DNA of 6,079 nt from a candidate division FCPU426 bacterium (lineage in GTDB: Bacteria; Oederibacteriota; PGYV01; Palsa-1178). Made by a program: the position numbers and the translations under genes. The DNA is taken from the NCBI GenBank assembly GCA_003167475.1, contig PMTB01000248.1, forward strand, positions 1,518-7,596. Direction: 5' to 3'. The notes under the pieces are model-generated. The model was not told the origin of the DNA. It worked only from the letters and a program-made list of their open reading frames with translations, and made no database searches. This document shows positions 1-5,408 of this stretch, piece after piece. The number at the start of each line of letters is the position of its first letter. Position 1 is the stretch's first letter.

Positions 1-1
1 G

Positions 2-484
2 GCCCAGGCCGAGCATGTTAACGGCCACTCGCTGCTCATCACTGACAGCGCGGAAATCGCCGCGATAGTGGAAGAAGAACTTAACAGGGCGGATTTTGAG
101 TTTAATATAACGTTGATAATGGTCAAGAGCATGGCGGACGCGGTAAAACTTGCCAATTACAAGGCGCCCGAGCACCTTACTGTCATGGCTAAAAACAGCG
201 CAGGGCTGATAAAAAAGATAACGAACTCGCCCGCGATATTCGAGGGCAACTATACGCCCGTGGCTTTCGGGGACTATATGGCCGGTGCAAACCACATCCT
301 TCCGACAAACGGCACGGCCAGGTTCTTTTCGGGGCTCTCTGTGCTTGATTTTTTAAAGCACACACATATAGTCAAATGTTCCAAAAAGGGCATGGATACT
401 TTCGGCCCGGACGCGGAAGTGCTTGCCGGCATAGAAACTCTTCAAAAGCACAAACAATCCATGATGGCCAGGAGAAATTCTTGA
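2..484 (+). CDS. hisD: Histidinol dehydrogenase, C-terminal part (5' end outside the window)
   Basis: Catalyses the last two steps of histidine synthesis, oxidising L-histidinol to L-histidine with two NAD+ in the cytoplasm, using a zinc ion. The reading frame is open from base 2, so only about the last 160 residues are present. It starts in the conserved AQAEH motif (Gln at 5-7 and His at 14-16), which supplies two zinc ligands in the E. coli enzyme (Gln259, His262). The catalytic Glu-His pair lies in APEHL (170-175). The GDYMAGANHILPT motif has the zinc-ligand Asp at 272-274 and a conserved His at 293-295. The C-terminal zinc-ligand His is in KHKQSM (449-451). All catalytic positions of this half are intact, so the enzyme looks functional. 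The TGA stop overlaps the TTG start of hisC by four bases (TTGA), which implies translational coupling. Identity is firm; the N-terminal NAD-binding half cannot be assessed. Confidence 0.97.
   Translation, partial: AQAEHVNGHSLLITDSAEIAAIVEEELNRADFEFNITLIMVKSMADAVKLANYKAPEHLTVMAKNSAGLIKKITNSPAIFEGNYTPVAFGDYMAGANHILPTNGTARFFSGLSVLDFLKHTHIVKCSKKGMDTFGPDAEVLAGIETLQKHKQSMMARRNS
470..475 (+). promoter_or_regulatory. Ribosome binding site that fixes the hisC start
   Basis: AGGAGA lies within the last codons of hisD, five bases before a TTG at 481. The alternative ATG at 496 has only GGGA right in front of it (491-494), too close to work well. This site therefore favours the TTG start. An upstream in-frame ATG at 376 would add 35 residues that do not resemble HisC and overlap hisD. 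Confidence 0.8.
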
Positions 485-1521
485 ACATACGGGAAATGCA
501 GCGTTCCTCCATAAAGGGCCTGAAAGCATACGACCCGGAACTGCTCGCCAACTATAGGTATAAAGTTGACGCCAATGAGAATGGTTACGACGTGCCGCCT
601 TTGGCGAGGAAAAAAATCCTCAAAGAGATGAAAAAAGTTTTCTTTAACCGCTACCCGGATCCCGGGGCCGTAAAGCTTAAGGGTATACTGGCAAAGAAAA
701 ATTCAGTGAGCCCGGGATCCATAGTCATTGGCAACGGTTCGGACGAACTCATACACTACCTACTGCAGGCATTTACGGACCCAGGCGATATAATAGCCGC
801 CCCGGCGCCTTCCTTTGATATGTACTCGATACTGGCCCTGGCAAACGGGGCAACGCCCGTTATGGTCCCGCTGGACGATAATTTTGACCTGGACGAGGCC
901 GCAACTTTGAAAGCCGTAAATGGCGCGAAATTTATATTTCTTGCCTACCCGAATAACCCGACCGGGAACTGTTTTTCGCGCGGCAAGATACTTAAAATAA
1001 TAAAGGCGGCTCAAGGCTTTGTGGTGCTTGACGAAGCATACTTTGAATTTTCCGGAAAAACATTTTTGCCGCTGCTGAAAAAGCATAAAAATCTCATAAT
1101 TTTAAGGACTTTTTCAAAGGCTTTTTCTTTGGCGTCCATGAGGGTCGGCTACATGATGGCCGATCCGGAAGTGATAAGCATAATAAATAAGGTAAGGCTG
1201 CCTTATAATGTGAACGTGGTTTCGCAGGCATGCGCGGCCGTAATGGCGCAAACAGCGATAGCGCCCGTGGTAAAAAAGATACTTACAGAGCGTGAAAAAC
1301 TCTATTCGGCACTGAAAAAAGATTATCCCGTGGTAAAAAGCGACGCTAATTTTCTGCTGATAAAAGTCAACGACGGAAATTATGCCAAAAAAATGTTTGA
1401 AAAAAGCGGTATTTCAATTAGAATGTTCAAGGACGGCAGATTAAAGGATTTCTTAAGGCTTACCATAGGCACCCCTGATGAAAACAGGGCTGCACTGGCC
1501 ATACTGAAACGGGGTGTTTAA
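481..1521 (+). CDS. hisC: Histidinol-phosphate aminotransferase
   Basis: A PLP-dependent fold-type I aminotransferase that converts imidazole-acetol phosphate and glutamate to L-histidinol phosphate and 2-oxoglutarate. With the TTG start at 481 it is 346 residues, normal for HisC (about 350). Visible motifs: an N-terminal DANENGYD segment (residues 30-37), corresponding to the usual NENP region; GNGSDE (84-89), which holds the PLP phosphate; NPTG (159-162); the Asp that pairs with the PLP pyridine nitrogen in LDEAYF (Asp184); the Schiff-base lysine in FSKAFSLASMRVGY (Lys213, codon 1117-1119); Arg221 nearby; and the substrate-carboxylate Arg in FLRLTIGT (Arg326). It is coupled to hisD by a 4-base overlap and to hisB by direct abutment (TAAATG). 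Nothing looks broken. The family includes related aromatic aminotransferases, but the operon context settles the assignment. Confidence 0.96.
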   Translation: MNIREMQRSSIKGLKAYDPELLANYRYKVDANENGYDVPPLARKKILKEMKKVFFNRYPDPGAVKLKGILAKKNSVSPGSIVIGNGSDELIHYLLQAFTDPGDIIAAPAPSFDMYSILALANGATPVMVPLDDNFDLDEAATLKAVNGAKFIFLAYPNNPTGNCFSRGKILKIIKAAQGFVVLDEAYFEFSGKTFLPLLKKHKNLIILRTFSKAFSLASMRVGYMMADPEVISIINKVRLPYNVNVVSQACAAVMAQTAIAPVVKKILTEREKLYSALKKDYPVVKSDANFLLIKVNDGNYAKKMFEKSGISIRMFKDGRLKDFLRLTIGTPDENRAALAILKRGV

Positions 1522-2106
1522 ATGAAAAAATCAAGGAAAGCCGGAATAAAAAGGGCCACCAAAGAAACGGACATCGTTTTCGGGATGAACGTTGACGGTA
1601 AAGGGGTTTATTCCATTAAGACGAACGAGCCTTTTATGACGCATATGCTCGAGCAGCTGTCAAAACACAGCGGCATAGACATGGTGATCGCGGCCAAGGG
1701 CGATGTGGAGATAGACGCGCACCACCTGACAGAGGACCTGGGGATTACGCTGGGCCAGGTGCTGTCAAAGGCCCTGGGCGATAAAAAGGGAATCAGGCGT
1801 TTTGGCTCGGCCGGCGTCCTTGATGAAGCCCTGGTCAGGGTGGTCATAGACCTCTCGGGAAGGACATATCTTGATTATAACGTGAAGCTTGGGGTAAAAA
1901 AAATAGGCACTTTTGACACGGAACTCGTAGAAGAGTTTTTTAACGGATTCACCCGCGGGGGCAATGTGACGCTTCATATAGACCAGCTCAAGGGTAAGAA
2001 CACGCACCACATTCTTGAAGCGGTATTTAAGGGTTTCGCGCTGGCTTTAAAAGAAGCTGTGGCGGTCACGGGGAAGAATCTTCCGAGCACAAAAGGAATG
2101 CTTTAA
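1522..2106 (+). CDS. hisB: Imidazoleglycerol-phosphate dehydratase (monofunctional)
   Basis: Dehydrates imidazole glycerol phosphate to imidazole-acetol phosphate, using manganese bound by two pseudo-repeats of the IGPD fold. The protein has 194 residues, the usual size for the stand-alone dehydratase. It therefore lacks the N-terminal histidinol phosphatase domain of the enterobacterial fusion; that phosphatase must be encoded elsewhere. Metal-binding motifs are complete: THMLEQ (His41), DAHHLTED (His67, His68, Glu71) and KNTHHILEA (His162, His163, Glu166). VTLHI (149-153) carries a further His, and the C-terminus ends with the family's STKG signature (189-192). One small difference is Thr40, where many homologues have Asp in the FFDHML motif; I recall Thr there in some family members. 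The ATG follows the hisC TAA with no gap, with GGGGTG at 1511-1516 as a modest SD. It is the last gene before the 168-bp gap. Confidence 0.96.
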   Translation: MKKSRKAGIKRATKETDIVFGMNVDGKGVYSIKTNEPFMTHMLEQLSKHSGIDMVIAAKGDVEIDAHHLTEDLGITLGQVLSKALGDKKGIRRFGSAGVLDEALVRVVIDLSGRTYLDYNVKLGVKKIGTFDTELVEEFFNGFTRGGNVTLHIDQLKGKNTHHILEAVFKGFALALKEAVAVTGKNLPSTKGML

Positions 2107-2130
2107 TAAATATTCCTCTGTAGAACAAAG

Positions 2131-2156
2131 GCCGCAACCTGAAGGTTGCGCCTACA
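2131..2156 (+). repeat. Palindromic intergenic repeat, unit 1 (ends in CTACA)
   Basis: CGCAACCT (2133-2140), a GA centre, then AGGTTGCG (2143-2150) make a perfect 8-bp inverted repeat. A C and then CTACA (2152-2156) follow. The matching TGTAG on the left side is degenerate. The right end has the same GCG-N-CTACA pattern as the repeat at 6010-6048. There is no T-run after it, so it is not a standard terminator. Confidence 0.75.
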
Positions 2157-2191
2157 CAAACGAAATATTTATATGACTTAGTATTTGATTA

Positions 2192-2216
2192 TGTAGCCGC
2201 AACCTTTAGGTTGCGG
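2192..2216 (+). repeat. Palindromic intergenic repeat, unit 2 (begins with TGTAG)
   Basis: TGTAG (2192-2196) leads into CCGCAACCT (2197-2205), a TT centre and AGGTTGCGG (2208-2216), a perfect 9-bp inverted repeat. It shares the CGCAACCT/AGGTTGCG core with unit 1. Here the left TGTAG end is kept and the right CTACA end is lost, the reverse of unit 1. The two units flank about 35 bases of AT-rich sequence. The rest of the 2107-2274 gap shows no gene; GCCGCGGC (2242-2249) is an isolated GC palindrome. Confidence 0.75.
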
Positions 2217-2274
2217 ATCTTGTAAGTAAGGCGGTTTTTGCGCCGCGGCAGTCATTAAACAACAAGGCGGAATT

Positions 2275-2907
2275 ATGGATAAAATAGCTGTTATAGATTA
2301 TGGCATGGGCAACCTTCACAGCGTAATGAAAGGCCTGCAATACGAGAAGGTTCCGGCAGTCCTCACGGATAATCCGGCAACTATAAGAAAATGCCGCGGG
2401 ATAATACTTCCGGGAGTCGGGGCTTTTTCCGACGCCATGGTTGAGATCGGCAAAAGAAAACTGCAGGGCGTCCTCACGGAAGAGGTGAATAAAGGCAAGC
2501 CCATCCTAGGCATATGCCTCGGTATGCAGCTACTTTTCACTTATTCCCTTGAATTTGGAAAACACAAAGGGCTCGGGTTCGTGCCGGGCAAGGTTGTAAG
2601 GTTCAACCGCAAAATGAAGGTCCCGCACATAGGATGGAACAACGCGGAAATAGTGAATAAAAAATCCAGGATATTCAAGGGCATAAAAAACGGTCAGTAT
2701 TTTTATTTCGTTCACTCATATTACTGTGTCCCCTCGGACAAAAAAGCCATATTGACAAAAACGAAGTATGGTAATACTATCTTTACCTCGGCGGTGGAAT
2801 ACGGCAACGTGTTCGGTTTCCAGTTCCATCCGGAAAAAAGCAGCGAGAAAGCCATGGTTGTTTATAAGAACTTTTATGATATATGCAAGGGCTCAAGTAA
2901 GAACTAA
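2275..2907 (+). CDS. hisH: Imidazole glycerol phosphate synthase, glutaminase subunit
   Basis: A class I (triad) glutamine amidotransferase that hydrolyses glutamine and passes ammonia through a channel to HisF, forming IGP synthase. At 210 residues it is a normal length. Seen in order: IDYGMGNLHS (7-16), the HisH-typical N-terminus; the PGVG oxyanion-strand motif (46-49) followed by AF; the nucleophile elbow GICLGMQ with Cys81; PHIGWN (117-122), a HisF-interface motif of this subunit; and FQFHPEKS with His185 and Glu187 completing the triad. The start is the ATG at 2275, with AAGGCGG at 2264-2270 as a rather weak SD. The gene is separated from hisB by 168 bp and from hisA by 164 bp, unusual for an operon whose other junctions are overlapping or nearly so. 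No defects are seen. Confidence 0.97.
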   Translation: MDKIAVIDYGMGNLHSVMKGLQYEKVPAVLTDNPATIRKCRGIILPGVGAFSDAMVEIGKRKLQGVLTEEVNKGKPILGICLGMQLLFTYSLEFGKHKGLGFVPGKVVRFNRKMKVPHIGWNNAEIVNKKSRIFKGIKNGQYFYFVHSYYCVPSDKKAILTKTKYGNTIFTSAVEYGNVFGFQFHPEKSSEKAMVVYKNFYDICKGSSKN

Positions 2908-3041
2908 AGAGACAAGAAACCCCGTACCATTCGTTATGCTCAGGTACAGGGCGGGCCGGAGCCTGGAGTAAAGCGTTTTAGAATTACGTAAGGGATCGAG
3001 AACGGACCTGTTTTCCTTCAGGCTCCAATCTCTTGTCTCTT
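2907..3041. repeat. Nested inverted-repeat element between hisH and hisA
   Basis: The outer arms AAGAGACAAGA (2907-2917) and TCTTGTCTCTT (3031-3041) are perfect 11-bp reverse complements, enclosing 113 bases. Inside lie a hairpin GTACC (2924-2928)/GGTAC (2943-2947), extended past one mismatch by CCC/GGG, and a stem GGAGCCTG (2958-2965)/CAGGCTCC (3019-3026). The latter encloses a small stem GAGAAC (2998-3003)/GTTTTC (3010-3015) with one G-U pair if transcribed. It begins on the last base of the hisH stop codon. No T-run follows, so it is not an intrinsic terminator. It could be a MITE-like insertion with short terminal inverted repeats, or a structured leader of hisA. No clear target-site duplication is visible. 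Confidence 0.7.
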
Positions 3042-3056
3042 ACACTCTACCGAATT

Positions 3057-3064
3057 AAAGGGAG
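3057..3064 (+). promoter_or_regulatory. Ribosome binding site that fixes the hisA start
   Basis: AAAGGGAG stands seven bases before the ATG at 3072, from which the canonical HisA N-terminus (MQIIPAIDV) is read. The in-frame ATG at 3033 lies inside the right arm of the inverted-repeat element, lacks such a site and would add 13 non-conserved residues, so 3072 is preferred. Confidence 0.85.
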
Positions 3065-3071
3065 ACTAAAA

Positions 3072-3806
3072 ATGCAGATAATACCAGCTATAGATGTTCG
3101 GAAAGGCAAGTGTGTCCGGCTTATACAGGGCGACGTGCGCGACGAGACCGTATACTCAAAAGAACCCGTGGAAATGGCAAAGCTCTGGCAGGTCAAAGGC
3201 GCGAGGCTCATACACGTGGTTGACCTGGACGGCGCCATTACCGGCTCTCCGAAAAATATGGAAATTATAATGAAAATAGTGAAGGCCCTCAAGGTAAAAA
3301 TAGAGGTCGGCGGCGGTTTGCGCGAAGAGGAAGATATCAAGAAGTACATAAAAGCGGATGTTAAAAGGGTGATACTATCCACCTCGGCCATAGCACAGGA
3401 CGGGTTCCTGGAATCCATGATCGAAAAGTACAAGGATAAAGTGGTTGTAGGAGTAGACGCAAAAGACGGATATATAGCCGTAAAAGGCTGGAAAGACGTA
3501 ACGGAGATAAAGATCATACCGTTCCTGAAGGAACTTGAGAAAAAAGGCGTTAAGACCATCATATACACGGACATAAACAGGGACGGGGTTTTAAAGGGCC
3601 CGAACATAAAAGGCATCATCAAAGTGTTAAAGCACACCCGCATGCGCGTGATCGTCTCGGGCGGAATAACAAACACGAAGAACATAGAAAAAGTCATCGA
3701 GCTCGATAAAAAGTACGGCAATATAGAGGGTATTATAATAGGAAAAGCCCTTTACACCGGGGACATCGATTTAAAAGACGCCATAAAGCTGGCCAAGGAC
3801 GTATAG
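3072..3806 (+). CDS. hisA: ProFAR isomerase (phosphoribosylformimino-AICAR-P isomerase)
   Basis: Carries out the Amadori isomerisation of ProFAR to PRFAR, the substrate of HisF-HisH. It is a 244-residue (beta/alpha)8 barrel, the usual length. The general base is Asp8 in PAIDV and the general acid is Asp129 in VGVDAKDG. The paired phosphate-binding half-barrel motifs are present as VGGGLR (79-84) and VSGGI near the C-terminus. The HisA-specific YTDINRDG (165-172) separates it from HisF. One mild variation: the loop usually written G-[ST]-[AT]-A-[IV] reads STSAI here (Ser103 in place of Gly). It ends three bases before hisF, whose SD is inside its last codons. The Trp pathway isomerase TrpF and the bifunctional PriA are distant alternatives that the operon context disfavours. 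Confidence 0.96.
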   Translation: MQIIPAIDVRKGKCVRLIQGDVRDETVYSKEPVEMAKLWQVKGARLIHVVDLDGAITGSPKNMEIIMKIVKALKVKIEVGGGLREEEDIKKYIKADVKRVILSTSAIAQDGFLESMIEKYKDKVVVGVDAKDGYIAVKGWKDVTEIKIIPFLKELEKKGVKTIIYTDINRDGVLKGPNIKGIIKVLKHTRMRVIVSGGITNTKNIEKVIELDKKYGNIEGIIIGKALYTGDIDLKDAIKLAKDV

Positions 3807-3809
3807 TCA

Positions 3810-4568
3810 ATGCTGACAAAAAGGATCATTCCCTGCCTTGATGTGAACAAGGGCCGGGTTGTAAAAGGAATTAAGTTTTTAAACCTGGTTGATGCCGGAG
3901 ATCCGGTTGAAGCCGCGTACGAGTATAATCTCGCCGGAGCCGACGAAGTTGTATTCCTCGACATTACCGCATCCCACGAAAAAAGAAAAACCATTATAGA
4001 TGTCATCCGTAAGACAGCCGAGAAAGTATTCATTCCACTGACCGTAGGCGGCGGCATACGCGAAGTAGAAGACATGGAACTCATACTTAAAAACGGAGCC
4101 GACAAGATATCGGTTAACACGGCGGCTGTGAACGACCCTTCCCTCATAAAGAACGGTGCGAAGAAATTCGGCAGCCAGTGCATAGTCCTGGCAGTTGACG
4201 CCAAAAGAAAGCCCAAAGGCGGCTGGGAAGTCTACACCCACGGCGGAAGGACAGCCACGGGAATCGACGTTATCAAATGGGTAAAAAAAGCGGTGGGATT
4301 GGGCGCGGGTGAGATTCTGCTAACCTCAATGGACGCTGACGGCACTAAAGCCGGATATGACATAGAGCTCAACAGGGAAGTCGCGGACGCGGTCAGGGTC
4401 CCGGTAATAGCCTCAGGCGGCGCAGGCAACCCGGAACATATGTTCGATGTCCTGGACAAAGGCAAAGCAGACGCGGTACTCGCGGCAAGCATATTTCATT
4501 ATAAGGAATATACTGTAAAGTCGGTAAAGCAGTACCTGGCGAAAAAGGGGATTGCGATAAGGCTGTAA
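3810..4568 (+). CDS. hisF: Imidazole glycerol phosphate synthase, cyclase subunit
   Basis: The cyclase/lyase half of IGP synthase: it takes PRFAR plus ammonia delivered by HisH and releases IGP and AICAR, the latter feeding purine synthesis. It is a 252-residue (beta/alpha)8 barrel, the usual size. Asp11 in IPCLDV and Asp130 in AVDAKR are the catalytic pair. VGGGIR (79-84), SVNTAA (101-106), LLTSMDADGTKAGYD and IASGGAG are the phosphate-binding and barrel motifs typical of HisF. The ATG at 3810 follows the hisA stop after three bases, with AAGGA (3795-3799) as SD. It is the last his gene seen. hisI/hisE does not follow, and I find no intrinsic terminator after the stop, so read-through towards the toxin-antitoxin genes is possible. 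Confidence 0.97.
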   Translation: MLTKRIIPCLDVNKGRVVKGIKFLNLVDAGDPVEAAYEYNLAGADEVVFLDITASHEKRKTIIDVIRKTAEKVFIPLTVGGGIREVEDMELILKNGADKISVNTAAVNDPSLIKNGAKKFGSQCIVLAVDAKRKPKGGWEVYTHGGRTATGIDVIKWVKKAVGLGAGEILLTSMDADGTKAGYDIELNREVADAVRVPVIASGGAGNPEHMFDVLDKGKADAVLAASIFHYKEYTVKSVKQYLAKKGIAIRL

Positions 4569-4633
4569 AATTGTTTTATATAGGGGCACTTTGAAAACAT
4601 CCTGCATAGCATAATTATAACCGAACAATTGCC

Positions 4634-4665
4634 ATCCGAAGCTTTATAGTATTGTTTATTCGGAT
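4634..4665. repeat. Short inverted repeat between hisF and the toxin gene
   Basis: ATCCGAA (4634-4640) and TTCGGAT (4659-4665) are exact 7-bp complements around an 18-base AT-rich loop. A second CCGAA occurs just upstream (4621-4625). There is no T-run on either side, so a terminator is unlikely. It may mark the left edge of the acquired AT-rich segment, or it may be chance. The remainder of 4569-4690 holds no gene I can support. Confidence 0.35.
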
Positions 4666-4695
4666 CAAGTCCTGGTTTGGATGATAAATACATTG

Positions 4696-4712
4696 TATTG
4701 ACATTGTCAATA
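4696..4712. promoter_or_regulatory. Putative operator palindrome of the toxin-antitoxin locus
   Basis: TATTGACA, a central T, then TGTCAATA: a perfect 17-bp palindrome with 8-base arms that contains the whole -35 box. Ribbon-helix-helix antitoxins of this kind typically bind palindromes at their own promoter, alone or with the toxin, and repress it. Position and symmetry fit such autorepression by the antitoxin at 4992-5288; the binding itself is inferred. Confidence 0.7.
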
Positions 4713-4725
4713 TAGAGGGTATAAT
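4698..4725 (+). promoter_or_regulatory. Consensus sigma-70-type promoter of the toxin-antitoxin pair
   Basis: A perfect TTGACA (4698-4703) and a perfect TATAAT (4720-4725) are separated by 16 bp. Transcription would be expected to start about 6-8 bases after the -10 box, around 4731-4733. That is on or just inside the ATG at 4730, so the toxin message would have essentially no 5' leader. Confidence 0.8.
4715..4719 (+). promoter_or_regulatory. SD-like sequence of the toxin, lying inside the promoter spacer
   Basis: GAGGG stands ten bases before the toxin ATG, a slightly long spacing. It lies between the -35 and -10 boxes, so it would be present only on transcripts that start further upstream, such as his-operon read-through, and absent from those made by the local promoter. 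Confidence 0.45.
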
Positions 4726-4729
4726 TGAT

Positions 4730-5002
4730 ATGGAAATCATTTATGATAAAAATAAGGCTGAAAAATTGCTGAGAGAAAGAAATATTGACCTTCAGGAAAT
4801 TGAGGGGATTTTACTGGCAAATGGGCCGGTTGCTGTCATACGAAATCCGGCAAGGCGTGGACAAAAGATATTTCTTGTTTATTATAAGGGTTATATACAT
4901 GCCGTGCCATTTGTTAGGGATGCTGAACGAAACTATATTATTAAAACTGCCTATAGAAGCAGGAAATATAACAAAATTTATGGAGACAACAATGAAACCT
5001 AA
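4730..5002 (+). CDS. BrnT-like toxin of a type II toxin-antitoxin system
   Basis: A 90-residue protein that I assign to the BrnT/RelE-like small ribonuclease toxins. These usually act in the cytoplasm by cleaving RNA and stopping translation until bound by their antitoxin. The assignment rests on size, gene order and pattern. An N-terminal YDKNKAEKLLRERNIDLQEIE (5-25) resembles the family's W-x-x-x-K-x-x-x-x-L-x-x-R/H-G-I-x-F-E-E opening. A central beta-rich stretch has QKIFLVYYKGY (45-55) and VPFVRD (59-64). A basic C-terminal IKTAYRSRKYNKIY (71-84) matches the usual R/K-rich strand and tail. The ATG at 4730 keeps the opening motif; a TTG at 4766 with AAGG eight bases before it is a possible but less likely start. 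The 3' end overlaps the antitoxin by 11 bases. Coding G+C is about 36% (4741-4980), well below the his genes, which suggests acquisition. The activity is inferred, and it could be a diverged sister family. Confidence 0.75.
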   Translation: MEIIYDKNKAEKLLRERNIDLQEIEGILLANGPVAVIRNPARRGQKIFLVYYKGYIHAVPFVRDAERNYIIKTAYRSRKYNKIYGDNNET

Positions 5003-5288
5003 ATATAAACTGGATAAGGAAGAACAGTGGATAGAAGACCATGCGCATGAGTACGTCCCTGTAAGTGCCGCCGAAAAACACAGGATTGACATGGATTTTG
5101 CGCAGATGAGAAAGAAAAAGGCAGTAACCCTGCGCATAAATATCAATGACCTTGGAAAAATCAAGGAAAAGGCGGATAAAGAAGGACTTCCTTACCAGAC
5201 CCTGATTTCAAGCGTTTTGCATAAATACGCGGACAACCAGCTTTGTGAGAAAACCGAGACTTCATTGTATGGGCGTAAAGGCAGATAA
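4992..5288 (+). CDS. CopG-family (ribbon-helix-helix) antitoxin
   Basis: A 98-residue protein that should neutralise the preceding toxin and bind DNA as a dimer. The C-terminal half fits a ribbon-helix-helix domain: beta strand KAVTLRINI (43-51), helix A NDLGKIKEKADKEG (52-65), the turn LPYQT (66-70), then helix B LISSVLHKYADNQL (71-84). The L-P-Y-Q-T-L-I-S pattern is typical of BrnA/COG5304-type antitoxins paired with BrnT-like toxins. The N-terminal half is charged, with the segment EEQWIEDHAHEYVPVS (10-25), and is the likely toxin-wrapping part. The ATG at 4992 has GGAG (4982-4985) six bases ahead; an in-frame ATG at 4980 lacks an SD and is less likely. Having its own SD, it does not depend on toxin translation. 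It probably represses the promoter at 4698-4725 through the 17-bp palindrome. Confidence 0.82.
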   Translation: MKPKYKLDKEEQWIEDHAHEYVPVSAAEKHRIDMDFAQMRKKKAVTLRININDLGKIKEKADKEGLPYQTLISSVLHKYADNQLCEKTETSLYGRKGR

Positions 5289-5325
5289 AGCAACTGGAAA
5301 CCATGCCCGGAATTCCGACATAGAT

Positions 5326-5353
5326 TTGACTTTCTATATTTATCGTATATATA
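5326..5353 (+). promoter_or_regulatory. Likely promoter of the peroxiredoxin gene
   Basis: TTGACT (5326-5331, one mismatch to the -35 consensus), a 16-bp spacer and TATATA (5348-5353) within an alternating TATATATATG run. It lies between the antitoxin stop and the peroxiredoxin gene and would leave a leader of about 60 bases. The exact -10 register is uncertain because of the TA repeats. Confidence 0.5.
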
Positions 5354-5395
5354 TGTATTGTGGCTGATACAGGCACTTTGATTGCTAAAACAAAG

Positions 5396-5408
5396 CCGAT
5401 TAAATCGG
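5396..5408. promoter_or_regulatory. 13-bp palindrome just upstream of the peroxiredoxin SD
   Basis: CCGATT, a central A, then AATCGG form a perfect palindrome, with AA/TT continuing outside one G-T position. It ends three bases before AGGAGG (5412-5417). It could be an operator for a redox or stress regulator, or an RNA hairpin that affects access to the SD. No known regulator site is recognised. Confidence 0.4.

Noticed and set aside
376..480. Upstream extension of hisC to the ATG at 376
   Set aside because: The 35 extra residues overlap hisD in another frame and do not look like HisC; the TTG at 481 has the SD.
2107..2274. CRISPR-like repeats in the hisB-hisH gap
   Set aside because: There are only two palindromic units, with unequal ends and no regular spacer series, so this is not an array.
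2768..2971. Small open frame spanning the end of hisH and the inverted-repeat element
   Set aside because: Alternative-frame reading of hisH running into the repeat; no SD and no recognisable protein.
3047..3721. Long minus-strand open frame (224 codons) across hisA
   Set aside because: It is the antisense shadow of hisA, rich in Ser, Phe, Thr and Met without any recognisable domain, and hisA on the + strand has all its catalytic motifs.
3752..4216. Minus-strand open frame opposite hisF
   Set aside because: Shadow of a clear HisF coding region; the translation has no family motifs and no SD-like site supports it.
4591..4621. TTGAAA ... TATAAC as a second promoter upstream of the toxin
   Set aside because: The hexamers are reasonable but the spacer is 19 bp and the boxes lie in AT-rich DNA where such matches arise by chance; it remains a weak possibility only.
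4785..4991. Upstream extension of the antitoxin to the ATG at 4785
   Set aside because: It would overlap most of the toxin gene in a second frame; the ATG at 4992 has a well-placed GGAG and gives the expected antitoxin length.
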